Below are positions 1 through 13,771 of a stretch of DNA of 64,000 nt, piece after piece. Below the pieces are notes generated by a model, which searched no databases, was not told the DNA's origin, and worked only from the letters and a program-made list of their open reading frames with translations. Location: assembly GCF_047511655.1 (NCBI RefSeq), contig NC_133392.1, forward strand, positions 28,630,001 to 28,694,000, written 5' to 3'. How positions within the stretch are numbered: the first letter of the stretch is position 1; each line of letters opens with the position of its first letter. The translations under genes were made by a program, and so were the position numbers. The stretch is from Castor canadensis (taxonomy: Eukaryota; Chordata; Mammalia; Rodentia; Castoridae).

Positions 1-155
1 GTTCCAGGCTGGCCTGGGCCTAAAGTAAGACCCTATCTCAAACATAATCAACACAAAAATGGCTGGTAGTGTGGTTCAAGTGGTAGAGCACATGCCAAGC
101 AAGCACCAGGCCCTGAGTTCAACAATCTCCTCCTCTGTCCAGTACCACCAAAAAA
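1..155 (+). mobile_element. B1/ID composite SINE (3' part)
   Basis: The first 60 bases are a B1-like 3' end (CCAGGCTGGCCTGGGC, CCCTATCTC) followed by an ID-like tRNA half (TTCAAGTGGTAGAGCAC, CCCTGAGTTCAA, AGTACCACC) with an A tail. The window cuts its 5' end. Confidence 0.8.
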
Positions 156-526
156 TCTTCCATCAATTTCTCATGCTTCCTGGGAATACCCAGATATGCA
201 AGAACAACAGCTGATGGATTTGGCTTAAATTTGCTCCCTGTCCTCTCCTCATCCTTGTCTTATCTCCACTTTCTCTCCTCTCTTCCCCTCTTCTTCCTGT
301 TTACCTCTCTTTTCTCTCCCCTCCATGGCATTTAAGAACCAGAAGAACCTTCAAACCCATCACACATGGACTTTCCCCTACTACTATTTCATTTTATCTT
401 TTTAAAAAACTGACAAATGCAAAGCACCACAACCTATGAAAATGCCATGAAGCCTGGAAAATGCCAACCTTCAACAACTCAAGGAACAATAGGCTCATCT
501 CAGAGGAGGAGTGTGCACTTGTACAC

Positions 527-529
<3 letters not shown>

Positions 530-557
<28 letters not shown>
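530..557. repeat. (AC)n microsatellite
   Basis: About 14 uninterrupted CA units in intron 3. Confidence 0.95.
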
Positions 558-905
558 CCATGCACACAGAGGCTGGACTCCAAAGTGGACAAAGGGGGCA
601 ATTAACTTACTAATTTTGTTTGGTGGTAGAGAACTGAGTCACAGAGAGGTTTTTTTTGTTTTGTTTTGTTTTCCAGAAAATGCACAGAGCATATTCTTTT
701 CCTAAATCCAGCTAGGCTCACAGGACACCATAGCTCTCACTGGCATACATGATATACCATCCTGCTCATAGAGTATCTTTTGGCTCTTCAAGCTTTCTCC
801 TTTAGAAGATTTTCGTGTTTATGCACACAGAAACCAGAACACACATGCATTGACATAGACACATAATAAGAAACACACACTTGATGATCACTATTGCAAT
901 AAGAA

Positions 906-1140
906 TAACTAACATTCATTGAGCCCTTAGTATCTGCTAGGTTCCATTCTAAGCAGGTTTATGTGGATCAGCTCATTTAACCTTCATGAAAATCTCTGAG
1001 AGACCTACATGACTCTCCTTATATTGTATGAAAGAGGAAACTGAGGTCCAGAAAGGACGATAACCTTTGGAATTGTCCCATAGCTTGTAAATAGGTAGTA
1101 AGGAAGCTAGATTCCATCTGGCAGTTTCTCCTAGCTTTGT
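906..1140 (+). mobile_element. MIR element
   Basis: AACATTCATTGAGCCCTTAG, TTAACCTTCATGAAAATC and GAGGAAACTGAGGTCCAGA follow the MIR consensus in order. Confidence 0.75.
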
Positions 1141-1154
1141 GTACTTCACCATAT

Positions 1155-1245
1155 AGTTATATGGCACTTGTCTGGCACACAGTAGGTGCTTAGCAAAGGT
1201 TTTCTGAATGGATGAATGAAAGACTAGATGAATGAAAGGATATAT
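1155..1245 (+). mobile_element. Ancient L2/MIR-type tail fragment
   Basis: CTGGCACACAGTAGGTGC then TGAATGGATGAATGAA is the familiar 3' end of old mammalian LINE-2-type repeats. Confidence 0.5.
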
Positions 1246-3059
1246 CTATGAGAAACCTGATAGTCTCCCTTAAGATGGCAGAATGGACTCCTTAATGGAA
1301 GCCAGGCCTACCAGACAGCTGAAGCTTATTTGGACAAAGCGATCTCCCGCCTGACCAATGTTCAGGGGAAGGAAATTGCCCTTCAGCTGTGTTTGTTCAG
1401 ACACTAAATGCTCTCACCAATGAGCCTGACCCAGACTCCCTTCAAACCGAAAATCAGAAACAAATGCATTAAAGACGCTTTCTAACCACACTTTTTTTCC
1501 TAGAACGCTTTTCTCTGAAAACAGAGAATGTGTTTCCCAATGTGTTGATTCTGTGAAATCCAATCAATTAGGTGGACATTCCTAAATCACCAGAACTTTG
1601 GCATCCCGTGGACAACCCTTATAGAAGATTGACTAAAGTTTTTTGGTTCTCATCCAGATGTTTGGCAGTTGCCACGGTCATTAACCTGTTTGTCAGCAAG
1701 TGCTCATGCATTTCCAAGACACATAAGTGAACACTAAAGAGAGAAAGAATAACCCAGAATAAAACAGACTAAAGAGGACAGGAGTAGCAACTATTTGCAA
1801 AGTCAGTCAGGCAAACGGCGTTCCGGGAATGGGTTGCTACCTTGGAGATCCATTAGAATGTGGATCCAACTCACAAGAGACTCGTGTGCTTAAAGACCTT
1901 TAAAACCCTCATACAGTGCATCCTTGCCTGTCTACAAAACTCAGATCTCTGCACAGGGAGCTGATGGATCAATCCCAGCATCCAGCACAGCAAGCAACCT
2001 GCCCACTGTGTGACCAATCCGCCCTCTCCACACTGACACTCCCCGGATCTCTGTGTATTGTCAGTCCAGGCTGTAGATTTTGCAAAGCTTGGCATAAATC
2101 TGGTTTGTGACTTCTTATGTGAACTCTTATTTGTGATTTAGTGCTCAGCCTTTTCTCATCTCTCCTACCTCCATTTTCTTTCCTGCTCTCTGTTTTAATG
2201 CTATTTACAACTTCCTTACTCATATAGCAGCATAGCTATCTTTCAGTGTCTCTAACTGATATACCCAAATGATTTTTCTTACTCAGGTTTTCTCTCCTCT
2301 CAACTTAATTTATGTTTTGGTAAATAGAAACTTTAAATTGCTCCATTCAATAGCAATTGGGGTTACTGCTCTTATCAAAAGGGATCATGGCACTAAAAGA
2401 TTTCTTGTGAGGGCCATTTGTTTATTCTTATGAGCAGTCGGCTCTCCCTACATGTAAGAAGGCTGTGTGCGTGCAGGCGTGCGTGCACAATGTCCTCCTC
2501 TTTGTGCCTCTATGCTCCAGCGCTCCATGTCCATGCCACTTGGTGCTGGCAGGAAGAGCCCAGCAGAGTCATGATGTGAACAGCATCTGACCCTCAAAGT
2601 GCAAGAGATAAATCCAGGCTGTGGGCCCTCCCTATTGATGACCACTGAGTTCTCGTAGGAACAGGATCACATATGCCTGCTAGGGCTGCTTCCTCTGAAT
2701 TCTCCCTCCCATGTACCCCTTTATTTCAGAGCTTCAGGGAAGGTTTTTGATGATTTGCAAGAAAGATTTTTTTAGTGGGGGGGCCATACTTCTAGAGGTG
2801 TGAGAGGGAGGGTAAGAAACCAGGACAGTGCTTCCATATATACCTGAATCATTTACTGCCTTTTCTTCTCTTCACTTCTTTCCTGACTTTCTCCCCATTC
2901 CTAACTCTATTTGACCTTGAACTCTGGCCCCTCCTTTCACATAAGAATCTGTCATAAGGTGGATAGCACCTCCAGAGAAGCAGTTACCTGGCCTGACGGG
3001 CCTGGAGACTGGTAACCAGAGGGACTGGCCCATCACTTCACTCCTAGAAATAAATCCCA

Positions 3060-3235
3060 TTGTATTTGCATTTTAATTTTCCACATAAACAAAGGCTCAG
3101 AGTACTCGCTTGGGCAGCATCACTGGATGAATTTAATTAGAAATGAAAAGTTTATAGGGCCCTCTTTAATGCGATTAATGCTCAGTTAACATTTATCACA
3201 TTCGTATGCTGGAATCGCCTTTTCTAAGCAGCCAC
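3060..3235. promoter_or_regulatory. Candidate intronic enhancer (octamer and homeodomain motifs)
   Basis: AT-rich unique block in PAX2 intron 3 with a perfect reverse octamer ATTTGCAT (3064-3071), TTTAATTAG, GCGATTAATGC and GTTAACA motifs and no repeat similarity. Enhancer function is inferred from composition and context. Confidence 0.4.
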
Positions 3236-6200
3236 TGGCCATGAAATGAATTTCTTCAACTTTTTTTGTACCTATCCTGGGAAGTTATCTCCAGAGGAGT
3301 ATGCATGACCTTCTGGATTGTTTCCTGGGGCTAGCAGTTACCTGGTCCTCAGAGCTAAGATCAAGGAAGTGAGAGTGGAGGAAGAGACAGATAGTACACG
3401 CTGGATGGGAGGGCAGAGGACTGAGAGTGAGGGTAACCACTGTTTCTGGGAGCTACTGCACAAGACACAGTGCTGTGCCCTCTACAGGAGACTGAGTGTT
3501 CAGCCCTGCAGTGTGGCTGGAAGACTTCATAGCTTTCAGATGCTGCCCCTGCCCACTCTTTTTCTGTGACCAAAATCTAAGCCTTAGCTGAGGCTGCTCA
3601 GTGTTGATCACATCTGGCTCTTACTTCTCTCTTCCAGTCGTCTTCTTCTGCCTCCCTTTTGCCCATTTTCCTCTCTCATCTGGGAGTCTGTTAGGCTTTC
3701 CTCTCCAGGACCATGGTGGTAAGGAACCTTTCCTCTGGCTCTCCCAGAGTACAGACAGTCAGTTAGTGAGAAGGCCACCTGCCCTTAGAGAAGCAGAGGG
3801 AAGTAGGGAATCTGACACCTCTATTGGTCCCTAGAGGAAAGATGGCCATCCTTATCTTATCAAATTCTCTTCAGTCTTCAATTAGAGTCTACTGAGATTG
3901 GCCTCCTACCCAAACCAGCTAACATGAGTGAAGAGGAAAAAAGAAGAAGGAGAAGGGTAAGGGACTCGGGGGAGGTGGCCACTTTGCAGATGTTAGATAA
4001 CTCTCCTGGCCTTTATTCCCATCCAGACACATTCTCCCCTTGAGGACACAGGCAGACACAAGCAAAACAACTGCTACTAGTTCCCCTGCTGTGGTATTAC
4101 CCACACCCGTCATTCTGCCACCACATACAACTCAACACATTCACCTTTAGCTGAGCACATGCACACTACTTATGGGTCCACACCCCCAGGACACGTGTGC
4201 TCACAACTCACTGTGTCAGAACACTTTATGGACCTGGCCAGGCCCTTACTTATTGACCCATTAGGACATCTTCTGTCCTTTTGACCCTGCACTCTCTGGA
4301 TAGCATTCACTAAAACCGCAAACAAAGTAAGGACTCTCACTCTGAGACCAGACAGTCCCTCCAGTCATGAACTTTATAGGAAACCACAACCTCCCAGTTT
4401 GGCAAGCCTGATTCCTTCTGAGAGCGCCTTAGGATGTCATGGCTATTTAGAGCGCTTAGCAGGGCATGAAAGCCAGGCTCAGCTAGATAGCACCTGAACC
4501 ACACCAAGGCTCCTAGTGCACATTCACAGACTTCTCTTGGGACAACATGCCGAGGCAGGCACCAGAGCTTGCCCTGGGCATGTGGGCCCAGCAAAGACCC
4601 CAGGGCCAAAAGGGAGCACCAGGATCAGGGAGAGCATTTTCAGTACTTGCTTCCATTTACTTCAGCCCTGGAGTCCCTTTGCCCACTCTACTCCTGCACT
4701 CTCTCCCAGGCCTCTCCATCTTTCCTTTCTGATTTCCTCACTCTACTGTGCCTAATAGGTGAATTCAACTCCTTTTTCAGCTGGCTTCCCTATTGTACAC
4801 CCTGCCAAGAGCAGCCTGGCTTTCTCTGTTCCTGGGCCACTGCAGAAGAGAGCTCACTGCAGATTGCAAAGGACTGAAGGCAGGCAGAGTAGGAAACCCA
4901 GAGCAAAGCAGCCAAGAGCTCCAGGTAGAGGGGGTTCCAATGTGGAACCCCAGGAAGCAGGGACTACCTTTCCTTCCTCTTGGTCTCTTTCTCACTCTTC
5001 CTTCCTGGGCCTGCCAGAGACCAGGTGGGAACACCTGCACTGCAGCAGCCTCACAGTCACTTCTAGAGCCTTGAGCATGCCAAGGGGGGTCAGCTGGTTA
5101 CTGCCGTGCCCGTGCTCCTGTGGATCTCTCTCAGGAGGAACTCCCGGCCCTGTGATTTTACCCCCAATGCCACTTCTTCACTCCATTCTTATCTCAGAAA
5201 CTTGTCCACCTTTTTCCTCCCATTTTGTCCTTTGTCACCTCTAGACTCTCCTTGGTAGCCCATCAGCTTGGACTATCAGCTACCTGGGGCTCTGGCTCCC
5301 TTCAACCACCTCCAAGACCTTGCAGGCTACCAAAGACCCCTGGCTCAGATGAGTGGGATCCTAGCTCCTCCCTTTCAAGACTGTAGTTGCATGTTCCGAA
5401 CCCCACCACATGCTCCAGTTCCAAACAACCACATCCAGCCCAAGGCAGCTCCCAAGGAAGATGTCTGTCTTCTTTTCATCTCTCAGCTTCTCACCTCCTC
5501 TCTTTCCTCCCATCCTTATCTCCTGATACCGTTTGCATCCATGCTTCATCTTCTTCTTCCCCAGCTAGAGGGGACTAAGGGGCTCAGGAAATGCCCTTCC
5601 CCCATTCTGTTCTGGCCTAAAGCACAGAGATTAGCAGCGCATCAAGTTACATAGACCAGAGGCTGCCGACTGCTGGCCAGGATGGAATCAGGCTCAAAGC
5701 TGTGCTTTATTTGGTCAGCACAGAGTTGTTAAAAATTTTCCTTCTGTACTAATGCCTATAGGCTGAGTTCGTGTACTCCAGTTCCTATGATCATGTACCC
5801 TCCCTAACAGGGCCCAAAAGGCACTTGTGTCATGACCCCTGTAGCCACATGCTTTTCCATCACTGCCCTTGCCAAGTGCCAGTATGGAATTTTGAGCACT
5901 GTTTTCCTTATCCCCATATCCCTGCAATACCAAACCTCTCTAGAATAGAATGCCACATGGCAAGTTCATTCCCCTGTCCTTTCTCCCTCTCAAAACACAA
6001 AGCATCTTCTTATCACATTGTTTCTCAAGAAACACAAGAAAGAGTCCAGTTATTTCTATGGTTGGGAGGTAAGCTGTGAGAGGGTCCTGGTTGGATGACC
6101 ACTCCCATCTCCCTCCCGCCTTCCTCTCTTACCTAAGAGTTACTAAGTACATAGGAGCCTGGACCTCTCTCCTCTGATTTTCCATATTCCCAGCAGCATC

Positions 6201-8029
6201 CCTGTGCCCATTCCTCCTCAGGAGGCCCCAAGGCACCTGCCTCTGCCACCAAATCCTGCTTGGCCTCTAAATCTTCTCCAGTTCCAGTCACACATTCCTC
6301 ACCCAGGGCCTCTTCCTTGGCATCTGTATTAGCAAGGAGACTTTGGAGGATGGGCCTGGGTCTGCCATAGAGAGAGCTCTGCTGCCATCCCTCCTTCTAG
6401 CGGACCTGGCCTGTCAGTTGGAAAGGAGAGTTGTGCCAGGAAGAACATCTTCTTGGCTACTAGCCCTGCCAACAGGGCTGGGGCTCAAGTGTCACAGCAA
6501 GAATGGACAGCTGGCCACACAAATCTCCACCACAAAGGTGTCATTGCTTCAGCGAGGGCTAACTGAACTACAGAGTATTATAAAGCAAATAAAAACGGAA
6601 GGAAAATTTGGCCCCATTTTGTTTAAATTATGAAGTGTGCCATTTTCAGACCAGCCCTATGACTGCTGTGACTTGGCCCAATGGCCCAATGACTGACTCA
6701 CTGATTGACCTGCTGGGCCCAGGACAAGGTGTCCAGGCTTTGCTTGTGGCTGCAAGTCATGTCCTGGGGGGTATTCCTTCCTGTCCTTCTCTTGGCCTCT
6801 GAGCCCTGCACCAAAGAGCAGACAATGGTGAGATGCAAACACATACAAACCTATATACAAAAGATATCAACCTTTATTCCTGTATGTCACTATGAATATA
6901 TTCAAGCTGTACTTTGATAGCAACAAAATAAAAAACCTGACCAACAGGAGAAAACCATCTCAGCCTAGTGATTCAGTGGTAGAGAGATAACCCCAGAGGA
7001 TTTAACTTTTTTCCATCTAGTATTTCTCTTGTTGCTTGAGCATTGGTTGAGATACACCAATTCTCAGATCTCAGCAGCCCTTCCTGCCTTCTCTAGATGT
7101 ACCCAGGTAGGTGAGCTGTATAGGGCACAGCTACCTCCCTTGCATGAATCTGAGCTCTGGACACCTGGCCTAGTGGGGCAGGAGGTGTGAGAAGACACAG
7201 CAGGGATCCAGATAGTTGGCAGGTCAGATGGCACCCTTTACTGCATTCCTTTAAGGAACCAGAAGTAAAGAAAGAATTCTTTCCAGTATATACATTCACT
7301 TCAGTATATACATTCTCCTCTTAATATAAGAACTGAAATCCCAGGTAGCAACAAAGAGGGGTTCAGAACAGACCGGAGTACTAAGAGGCAAAGCTGCAGA
7401 GTAGCTAGAGCTGCAGGTCTGGGAAGCTGGGAGTGGACAACACACCCCTGGTTTAAGGTATTCTTTCATCAGTCCTGCTGAAAAGACAGAGCAAGATTCC
7501 CATTTCCCATAGGCTCATAGGGAGCCCCCTCTGCAGAGTACAGGCTTTTGGGGGGTATGACTAATCTTCTACACTAATTACTACTATTGCTACTTACTGC
7601 CTAGCAGCAGTAATATTCTAGCATATGAGCACATCCGTATTTATAAATCATACCATCCCACACACACCACAAGCCTATTCCCTGAATGCCCTCCAAAACA
7701 CATGTTCCCACCACTCCAACTTCCAACATCACCTCTCCTTCCCTGGGCCGACTTAGCACAATCTTCCACCTTGTGTCAATAATCATACAAAGTCCTGCTA
7801 TCCCCTGCCACATGCCTGCTGCCTCCCCAGTATCCTTCTCCAGGTACCCGTATTTCCATTCAAGGGGCCACTCCTGCCTGGTCCCATCTCCACTTGGCTA
7901 ATTCCCCTTGTGGCCCCTCTATTGAACTGTTTTGTTGTCCATTTCCCTGTGACAAGGGCTCTGGTTACAGAGTTATTGATTGGTTTTCATGCAGACAGAT
8001 GGGCCCTTCCTGGGCTCCCATCGAAATCC

Positions 8030-8200
8030 CTGGCTGTATGGGCTGATTGTTGCCTTTCAGGGTGTAGGATTGCACTGGAGACCACCCTCCACGCAGCCTC
8101 CTTTGCCCGGGCCATGGACGGTAATAAATGGAGCCAGCCTGAGCGATAATAAAAACAACTGAGTAGGTTACCTGTGCAGACACAAGATTTATGCCTCTTC
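8030..8200. promoter_or_regulatory. Candidate intronic regulatory block
   Basis: Unique sequence with paired features such as GGTAATAAATGG and GCGATAATAAAAAC next to isolated CpGs, unlike the surrounding intron. Support is weak and based on appearance only. Confidence 0.25.
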
Positions 8201-9725
8201 ATATTTGTTGTGATTGTTTTATTGAGTTCTTAGAACAGTTGGGACACTATTTATTTATTTATTTAGGGTTTCCTTCTCTCTTTCCTTCTTGGCATCACCT
8301 TCTAAAATCTACCTGGAGGTTCTGTTTAGAACAACCCTTCCTGTCTACCTCTTCTCTAAAGTTGCCAGCTAAGACAGGAACACAGGACAAACAATCATTG
8401 AAAGCCTGAATACTCACAAGCCAGTCAACAAGGTGACGTCTAACCAATACCACCAAACAGTGGCTAAGAAGTCCAGGCTAAATGAATAAAGAAACAAACA
8501 TGGGGACGACTCCAGCTTGTGTTAAAGAATCACACCAAGAGTCATGCCTGTTTCTCATGTCACTCTAAAGATAGGCAACTTAACATCAGGGACCCTCTCT
8601 GGGGGAGAATGGGTAAGCAAATTTGAGGAAGAAACTGCTATTTGTGGCCCCAATCTGCTACTAGTCCAGGGCCTCACAGGCAAGTTCTCTGTCCTGATTT
8701 CTCCCACTCTTCTGTAGGTAGAAAGAAGTCTTTTTCTTAAGCTGTCCTGGCTCTTTGCCTTGAGACCAACAGTGCTGATTACCAAACAACTGCAAACATA
8801 TGCCACCCCTTTGCTGCAGCTTCCTGCCAACCCAGGTCCAAGAGTAGAACATGCAACATTCTAGAACCTGAGTTTCAGAGAAGAAGGAGCAAACTCTAAT
8901 CCAGAGCACATCTCCAGCCTCCCTACCCTGCAGTGAGTGGGCTTCCCACTTGCTTGGAAAGACAATTGGTACATCACTATCACCTCACTGCCAGACCTCT
9001 GAAAAAGACTGGAGAATGACACAATGGGAAACACCTGAATGACACAGGCTGCAATTCCTTAACACAGCATTGGGGCTGCAGCCTTCCGGGAGCCAGTGTT
9101 GCCCCTGGTAGGAGAGTGTACTGAGCTTGAGCAAACAGGCTAAGGAGAGCAAAGGAGGTAGGTAATCAGTGAGCAGCAGATACTGCAAAGGTCCAGGGCA
9201 GTGGGCAGGGGGAGTTCCTGGCCCCAAAGAGTGTAGGGAAGGCTCAAAAAGTTAGATCTATAGTCAGCTCATTTGGAGACTACACCCTGAGAGGATCTTC
9301 AGTAAGCCTAGACTCTGTCTGGAGTTTATACTGTTCTATCGAAGGAGCTGTGGTCTCTGCCCAAAGAAGCAACTGAACCTGAAGACTGGCATATAGTCAG
9401 GAAAATCCTTCCTGCCTAGTCAATTGTTCAGCCATGTAACTAGGTGACTTTTCCCCTTTTCAGTACATGGATCTCCCTCCATCTCTCCCCGCTCCAGGCC
9501 ATTTCCCACACCAGGTTTCAATCTAAAGTCACCTGTTTATAAACACTGGTCCTCCACAGCAGTGCTATGCAAGCTGAAGAGCTGGTAACTCCATGCTCGG
9601 GGATCAGTAACCCAGTATTTAGAATGATTCAGATAAATTCCATGTGCTAAGCAACCCAGACAAATCTTGGGATTTTGGACAGTGGTCTCTGGAAGAGGGG
9701 AGGCTTCCCTGACCCACTCCTTTGG

Positions 9726-9813
9726 CTCAGAGAGGCATTTCTTTTTTATCGCTCATTCATTTATTCATATGTGCATACATTGTTTGGGCCTCCTCCCTCA
9801 GAGAGGCATTTCT
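9726..9813 (-). mobile_element. 54-base truncated retroinsertion with 17-base target duplication
   Basis: CTCAGAGAGGCATTTCT at 9726-9742 is repeated exactly at 9797-9813. The 54 bases between start with TTTTTA, so on the minus strand the insert ends in an A tail; it contains GTGCATACATTGTTTGGGCC. It looks like a severely 5'-truncated LINE 3' end, with family uncertain. Confidence 0.65.
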
Positions 9814-9869
9814 ATGAGGATTTGCTAAGAGAGAATACAAGTTGGACCACCAGGCCTTTATCGTGACAG

Positions 9870-10000
9870 GATCAGAGAATGACAAAACCATTTTTAAAGC
9901 ATCAAAAGCAATTTAGTTTATAGCCATAACAGCATATTTCAAGTGCAGCGACAGCATCTGTTTTGGAGAGAAGATGAAAACCTTTGGCTCAGGTAGGTAA
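9870..10000. promoter_or_regulatory. Candidate intronic regulatory block
   Basis: A unique AT-rich patch around AGCAATTTAGTTTATAGCC, with no microsatellite or SINE character, in PAX2 intron 3. Enhancer status is speculative. Confidence 0.3.
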
Positions 10001-10929
10001 GCATGTGAGGACTTCCTTTTCTTGCCAATGACAGCTCCTGAATACCTTTTCTCATAACTTTTTTAAAGGACCTCACACATATGGACACCTCACCAACCAT
10101 AAAGTTCTGAACTCAAGAACTCCTCATTCCCCAGTGCACCCCATTTTCTGTGCAGAGAAAAATCTCCAGGTTCTTTGTACAGTAAGAATTCTCAAAACTG
10201 AGAAAAGACAAAGTTCCTGAGATAACCAGCATTAGCAGAACCGTCTTACCCTTATCAGGTGTTAGGGTAAAACACATCTCTGATAACCCTTCCCTTCAGA
10301 GCAGAGCTCCTACAGGATGGGGGGGTCTAGATGATACCAGTAGCATGCTGGGAAGCACCTAGAAGCCTTTCCAAAATATGAAGCATAGGAAGATTCCACC
10401 CAAAGCAAAATCAAGAACAACCTGATTGCTCCTGTTGACAAAGCAGGCCATGAAACTTAACTGTAATGCCAAAACTGGCTTCCCATGCTACCAGTGGCTT
10501 CCCTGCTCCTCTCCCCTATGCCTTGTCCATCTCCAGCAATGCCTGCCCAGAGACTCAAAGGAGGTCTCCATGCCCCTCAGGTCACAGGATCCTGTTCTGG
10601 TCAGATTCTGCAGCTGTCAGACCTGTCAAACTGAAGTTATTCTTTCCCTCCATGCTCATCTCATTGGTGACTCACTTGTCTACTTTGCTCCAATTCTGGC
10701 AGGTGCACCTCAATGTCTCTGGAGCTTGATCTTAGAGTTACCTGTCCCTTGCACTCTCTCAATGGCTTTCAGGATAAAACATTCCCAAACTTGTGCCTAA
10801 GCAGCATCCAAAAACATCTCGATCAGTGAGGAGAATGTTTTGGAAGGAGAGGGGCAAGACAGGTGCTAGGCAGGGCAGGGCTGCCACACCTACCTCCTCC
10901 ACTCCATTCAAGAGAAACAGATAACCTTA

Positions 10930-10966
10930 ACTAGACAGATAGATAGAAGATAGACAGACAGATAAA
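10930..10966. repeat. GATA/GACA short repeat
   Basis: Imperfect AGAC/AGAT units in intron 3. Confidence 0.8.
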
Positions 10967-11319
10967 TATCTTGGGCTCCTCCAAATCCCATTACTGACAA
11001 CAAGCATTTCTCACCAATGTTCTCCAGAGTACCACCACCCAGTCCAACAGTACTGCTTCTCAGCTGGGCTACTCCTGGACCAGCCGCCCTCTGATCTCCC
11101 GAGTTACACCTCTGCCATCAGGAGGCAGAGTCTCAGAAAACAGTGTTTTGTCCCTTTCCCCTCCCTCAAGCCACTCCTGCCTCAGCCCTCAAGCTTCCCC
11201 AGTCTCCTCTTGACTTTTAAATGCAAATCACTTACTCCTTTCTCAAACCACTGTGTCTTCTGAATGTCAAACCACCATGTTTTCAATACCTGGCTAAGCC
11301 AGGCCCAGGGAGCAGAAGG

Positions 11320-11620
11320 GTTTCTAAGGGTGTATAATTAGCTGATCAGTATTATGTTACCCTGTTCATAACTGAATAACCATTTTAATACAGATGGCAC
11401 ACACTGGGATAATTTCTGGGGTCGCCTGGCAGTACGTTACAGCACAAGTGTGGCAAAGGGAATCTTCTTTAGCCAAGGTACATTCTACTAGCTAATTTTA
11501 CCTGCTGTTTTCAAGATGATTTGGGATAATTCCATATCATTTGCAAAATATTTAAAAAATACCAGTGATAGGTGATGCCAGTTTCAGAAAAAGGCACCAT
11601 CTGAATTATTAGTTGTCCTG
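11320..11620. promoter_or_regulatory. Candidate intronic regulatory block
   Basis: AT-rich unique DNA about 1.1-1.4 kb downstream of exon 3, with TATAATTAGCTGATCA and AGCTAATTTTACC homeodomain-like cores. No repeat similarity is recognised. Confidence 0.3.
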
Positions 11621-12690
11621 ATAATGAGCCTATGAAGAGTGCTAAGAATGACAAGGTATAAAACTCTTATCCCTCTTCTTATTTGGGGGGTGCCTCAAAA
11701 ATGGGGGGCTTGCTTCTGACCGGCATGTGGCTTGTGCAGAGTCTCAGGTATAACTGTTAGGCTATATAGTCCTGTAATGGTGATGCTAGCCAGGGTTCCT
11801 GGGCCCAACTGCTGCTTGTGTATTCTGTAGCCACTCCAGAAAAACACTTTGGCACACTGGTCAGGGTGTAAATGCACGGAGCACGCCCATGTGTTCTCCT
11901 AGACAGCACACTGGAGCAGCTTGGGGATTAGGAGACCTAACTATCTTATGAGTTGAGCTGACCCTAGCCTGTGTTAGCCCCACATGCCTGAGCCTTTTGC
12001 CAGGGCAAAAACTCCAACCTTGAAACAGGCATCCTATGTAGTTGGGGCATCTCTCAGGGTCAGTCGTAGAGTCCCAGTCCTCTCTCCCTACCTGGCCTCC
12101 CACTCCTTGTCCAGCTCCTCTACTCCCTGCCAATTGCTGGCTGGCATTTGCTCTACAGGCCTGGATGCCAGTGCTTCTAGGCCGGAAATTTGTGTGGAGC
12201 TGGCTAGCAAGACCAGGCTCCTGGGAGGCAAGCTTTGTGGGAGCTGGCTGACAGGGTTGGGGAGCCAAGGCCAGCCGCTACCCCTGGGGAAGGGCACAGG
12301 CCTTTAGAAAGGAAAGTCTGTTTGGAGGCAATGAATAGACACCGGTCATTTTAAAGGCTTTGCTATGGGCTATGATTGTCTGTAGATCCTGAGGCACGTA
12401 ATCTTGGAGTCTTAATTACCACAAACACTTGGATTCATTTCCAGGATGCCGGCGGGAGAAGCCTGGCAGGGAATACCCAGCTCTGAACTAGAGACAGCCC
12501 TGTCTGTCTGTCTGTCTCTTTGCCTTCCAGGTCCCCTCTCCTTGCTCTAAGGACTTCAGGCTGGGAGGTGGAAGGAAGGGTGGCAGCTGGACAAAGAGCA
12601 GACAGAGACCCACAGGGTCATGGGAGATGGCCCAGGGCACAGAAGCTGGGGAGCTGGAGTCCTGCCCTGCAGGTCCAGAGAGCTTGCTCA

Positions 12691-13602
<912 letters not shown>

Positions 13603-13771
13603 CTGCCCAGGATTTTGCTGACACAGCCGTGGCTGACCCGCAGCTGCCGGGAGATGTCACAGGGCCGCACACCCTGGTGGGCCAGCTCCACGATGCGCTG
13701 CCTCACCACGTCGGGTAGGGGCCGGCCGTTCACAAACACCCCCCCGAGCTGGTTCACACCCCCGTGCCCTG
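13603..13771 (-). CDS. PAX2: PAX2 coding exon 2 (paired domain, N-terminal PAI half)
   Basis: This 169-base exon encodes residues 15-71 (codon 71 is completed by exon 3). It begins [20 protein letters not shown] and continues to [12 protein letters not shown], the N-terminal (PAI) half of the paired domain, including its beta-turn and the first helix-turn-helix that reads DNA. The acceptor is ccccag before 13771 and the donor is GTGAGG after 13603. Val26 with Asp35 ([17 protein letters not shown]) agrees with PAX2 or PAX5 and not PAX8, which has [17 protein letters not shown]; exon 1 then selects PAX2. I see no break or missing residue. A seven-G run at 13745-13739 corresponds to coding bases 70-76, the site of the recurrent human frameshift in renal coloboma syndrome. 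Confidence 0.97.
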
